Shown: positions 62,253-64,000 of the stretch, piece after piece
Layout: each line of letters starts with the position of its first letter
Position numbering within the stretch: position 1 is the first letter of the stretch
Source of the DNA: Georgenia soli
Lineage (GTDB): Bacteria > Actinomycetota > Actinomycetes > Actinomycetales > Actinomycetaceae
Assembly (NCBI RefSeq): GCF_002563695.1
Contig: NZ_PDJI01000004.1
Coordinates: forward strand, 2,852,001 to 2,916,000
DNA length: 64,000 bases
Reading direction: 5' to 3'
Program-made: the position numbers and the translations under genes
Notes under the pieces: model-generated
The model's input: only the letters and a program-made list of their open reading frames with translations
Told to the model about the DNA's origin: nothing
Databases searched by the model: none

Positions 62253-62651
62253 ATGACTATGACCGACCCCATCGCAGACATGCTGACGCGTCTGCGCAAC
62301 GCCAACTCGGCGTACCACGAGGCGGTGTCCATGCCGTACTCGAAGCTCAAGGCGAACATCGCCGAGATCCTGAAGGCCGAGGGTTACATCGCCGGCTGGA
62401 GCGTCGAGGACGCCGAGGTGGGCAAGAAGCTCAACCTCGACCTGAAGTACGGCCCCAACCGTGAGCGCTCGCTCGCGGGGGTGCGCCGCGTGTCCAAGCC
62501 GGGCCTTCGCGTCTACGCGAAGTCCACCAACCTGCCCAGGGTCCTCGGCGGCCTGGGGGTGGCCATCCTGTCCACCTCCTCCGGCCTGCTGACCGACCGC
62601 GAGGCACAGAACAAGGGCGTGGGCGGGGAAGTCCTCGCCTACGTCTGGTGA
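62253..62651 (+). CDS. rpsH: Ribosomal protein uS8
   Basis: This central-domain 16S rRNA binder is the known repressor of the spc operon in E. coli. It has 132 aa, with [58 protein letters not shown] and [23 protein letters not shown] 62253 has GAGGAAGGG upstream. Confidence 0.98.
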   Translation: MTMTDPIADMLTRLRNANSAYHEAVSMPYSKLKANIAEILKAEGYIAGWSVEDAEVGKKLNLDLKYGPNRERSLAGVRRVSKPGLRVYAKSTNLPRVLGGLGVAILSTSSGLLTDREAQNKGVGGEVLAYVW

Positions 62652-62669
62652 CCAGGAAGGAAGCAGACC

Positions 62670-63206
62670 ATGTCTCGAATCGGTAGGCTCCCCGTCCCGG
62701 TCCCCGCGGGCGTCGACGTCACCATCGACGGTGCCAACATCACCGTCAAGGGCCCCAAGGGCACGCTGACCCACAACGTGCCGGCGCCCATCTCCGTCAC
62801 CCAGGAGGACGGCACGCTGGTCGTGTCCCGTCCGAACGACGAGCGTGAGTCGCGGTCGCTGCACGGCCTGACCCGCACGCTGCTGCACAACCTGGTCATC
62901 GGTGTGACCCAGGGCTACTCCAAGGGCCTCGAGATCGTCGGCACCGGTTACCGCGTGCAGGCGAAGGGCTCGGACCTCGAGTTCGCCCTCGGCTTCTCCC
63001 ACCCCGTGTCGGTGACGGCCCCCGAGGGCATCACCTTCACCGTGGAGGGCCCCACGAAGTTCACCGTCTCCGGCATCGACAAGCAGCTCGTCGGAGAGAC
63101 CGCGGCGAACATCCGCAAGCTCCGCAAGCCCGAGCCCTACAAGGGCAAGGGCGTGCGCTACGCCGGCGAGCAGGTCCGCCGCAAGGTCGGAAAGGCTGGT
63201 AAGTAA
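62670..63206 (+). CDS. rplF: Ribosomal protein uL6
   Basis: This two-domain large-subunit protein lies near the sarcin-ricin loop and GTPase centre. It has 178 aa, starting [20 protein letters not shown], with [20 protein letters not shown] and the RNA-binding end [27 protein letters not shown] precedes the ATG, 18 nt after rpsH. Confidence 0.98.
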   Translation: MSRIGRLPVPVPAGVDVTIDGANITVKGPKGTLTHNVPAPISVTQEDGTLVVSRPNDERESRSLHGLTRTLLHNLVIGVTQGYSKGLEIVGTGYRVQAKGSDLEFALGFSHPVSVTAPEGITFTVEGPTKFTVSGIDKQLVGETAANIRKLRKPEPYKGKGVRYAGEQVRRKVGKAGK

Positions 63207-63209
63207 GCG

Positions 63210-63581
63210 ATGGCTATCTCCGTCAAGGGCAAGGGCAAGAACGTCGCCCGCACGCGCCGCCACCTGCGGGTGCGCAAGCGCATCAGCGGCACGGCCGAGC
63301 GCCCCCGCCTCGTGGTCACGCGCTCCAGCCGCCACATGGTCGCCCAGCTCGTGGACGACACCACCGGCCGCACGCTGGCCTCCGCCTCGACCCTCGAGGC
63401 CGACCTGCGCTCCGCCGAGGGCGACAAGGTCGCCAAGGCCCGCCGGGTCGGCGAGCTCGTCGCCGAGCGCGCGAAGAGCGCCGGTGTCGAGGCCGTCGTC
63501 TTCGACCGAGGCGGCAACAAGTACCACGGGCGGGTCGCGGCCGTCGCCGACGGCGCCCGCGAGGGTGGTCTGACCCTGTGA
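63210..63581 (+). CDS. rplR: Ribosomal protein uL18
   Basis: This large-subunit protein binds 5S rRNA with L5. Its 123 aa contain [40 protein letters not shown] and the [20 protein letters not shown] end. ATG 63210 lies 3 nt after the rplF stop; the ribosome site (AAAGG, GGT) falls in rplF. Confidence 0.98.
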   Translation: MAISVKGKGKNVARTRRHLRVRKRISGTAERPRLVVTRSSRHMVAQLVDDTTGRTLASASTLEADLRSAEGDKVAKARRVGELVAERAKSAGVEAVVFDRGGNKYHGRVAAVADGAREGGLTL

Positions 63582-63615
63582 CCAAGCAGAGCGTACGAGA
63601 GCAGAGGAACATCTG

Positions 63616-64000
63616 ATGGCTGCACCGCAGCGAGGCAGGGCCGGCGGCCCGGCCACCGGCTCGGGCGAGAACCGCGAGGGCGGCAACCGCCGCGACGGCG
63701 GCCGCCAGGGCGGCGGCCGTCGCGACAGCAACCGTCGCGGGGCCGAGGACAAGAACCAGTACATCGAGCGCGTCGTCACGATCAACCGCGTCGCCAAGGT
63801 CGTGAAGGGCGGTCGTCGCTTCAGCTTCACCGCCCTGGTCGTGGTCGGCGACGGCGACGGCACCGTCGGCGTGGGCTACGGCAAGGCCAAGGAGGTGCCC
63901 GCGGCGATCGCCAAGGGCGTCGAGGAGGCGAAGAAGAACTTCTTCCGCGTCCCCCGCGTGGCCCGCACCATCCCGCACGCCGTGACGGGCGAGGCCGCTG
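63616..64000 (+). CDS. rpsE: Ribosomal protein uS5, 5' part
   Basis: This small-subunit protein at the mRNA entry channel is involved in decoding fidelity and spectinomycin binding. 128 complete codons are present and the window ends inside the gene. The S5 core starts near residue 50 ([40 protein letters not shown]). Before it lies a Gly/Arg/Asn-rich extension of about 45 residues ([10 protein letters not shown] and [10 protein letters not shown] repeats), longer than in E. coli. The ATG follows AGAGGAA. Confidence 0.96.
   Translation, partial: MAAPQRGRAGGPATGSGENREGGNRRDGGRQGGGRRDSNRRGAEDKNQYIERVVTINRVAKVVKGGRRFSFTALVVVGDGDGTVGVGYGKAKEVPAAIAKGVEEAKKNFFRVPRVARTIPHAVTGEAA

Overview
The window is high-GC chromosomal DNA from an actinobacterium. 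The evidence is GTG/TTG starts, very short intergenic gaps, start codons overlapping upstream stops (GTGA/ATGA), an FprA-type ferredoxin reductase, a HadAB dehydratase pair beside rpmG, and an acidic N-terminal extension on NusG. The order thrT-metT-rpmG-hadA-hadB ... trpT-secE-nusG-rplK-rplA matches the arrangement known from Mycobacterium, but a MurB gene and an accessory block separate hadB from trpT here. Overall content suggests a Micrococcales-type organism (Georgenia/Cellulomonas relatives). The genus is inference.

Layout. 1-12578 is the 3' part of a complete-looking nuo (NDH-1, complex I) operon, nuoE(end)-F-G-H-I-J-K-L-M-N, mostly with overlapping stops and starts. It is followed by a trans-polyprenyl diphosphate synthase (probably the menaquinone side chain), so NADH oxidation and quinone supply sit together. 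13.6-20.8 kb carries a RarD-like permease, FprA, an unknown membrane protein, HtpX protease, a DUF559/AbiEi-like protein and YajQ. 20.9-23.8 kb carries tRNA-Tyr, tRNA-Thr and tRNA-Met, rpmG, hadA, hadB and murB. 23.9-36.9 kb is an accessory block: a GntR regulator with a membrane protein, an adenosine deaminase/alpha-beta hydrolase operon, a phosphotransferase-fold protein, two low-complexity exported proteins, a PanE-like reductase, a response regulator and histidine kinase split by a sodium:amino-acid symporter gene, and an aspartate-type aminotransferase.

From 37.2 kb to the end lies the transcription/translation core: tRNA-Trp, secE, nusG, rplK, rplA, rplJ, rplL, rpoB, rpoC, rpsL, rpsG, fusA, tuf, then the S10-spc ribosomal protein cluster from rpsJ into rpsE, which is cut by the window end. 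Recognisable control elements include an L10-type leader with an attenuator ahead of rplJ, good promoters ahead of rpoB and rpsL, and strong hairpin terminators after rplA, rplL, rpoC and tuf.

The most unusual content is non-coding. A family of about 60-nt imperfect palindromes, all in the same orientation, occurs at 18774, 18914, 20060, 40117, 40314, 40406 and 40497. The last three form a tandem array of about 91-bp period inside the normally compact rplA-rplJ interval, next to an 18-bp minisatellite. Several other minisatellites lie in intergenic DNA and inside one exported protein gene. Many genes also appear to be leaderless, with a -10-like hexamer 6-8 nt before the start codon.
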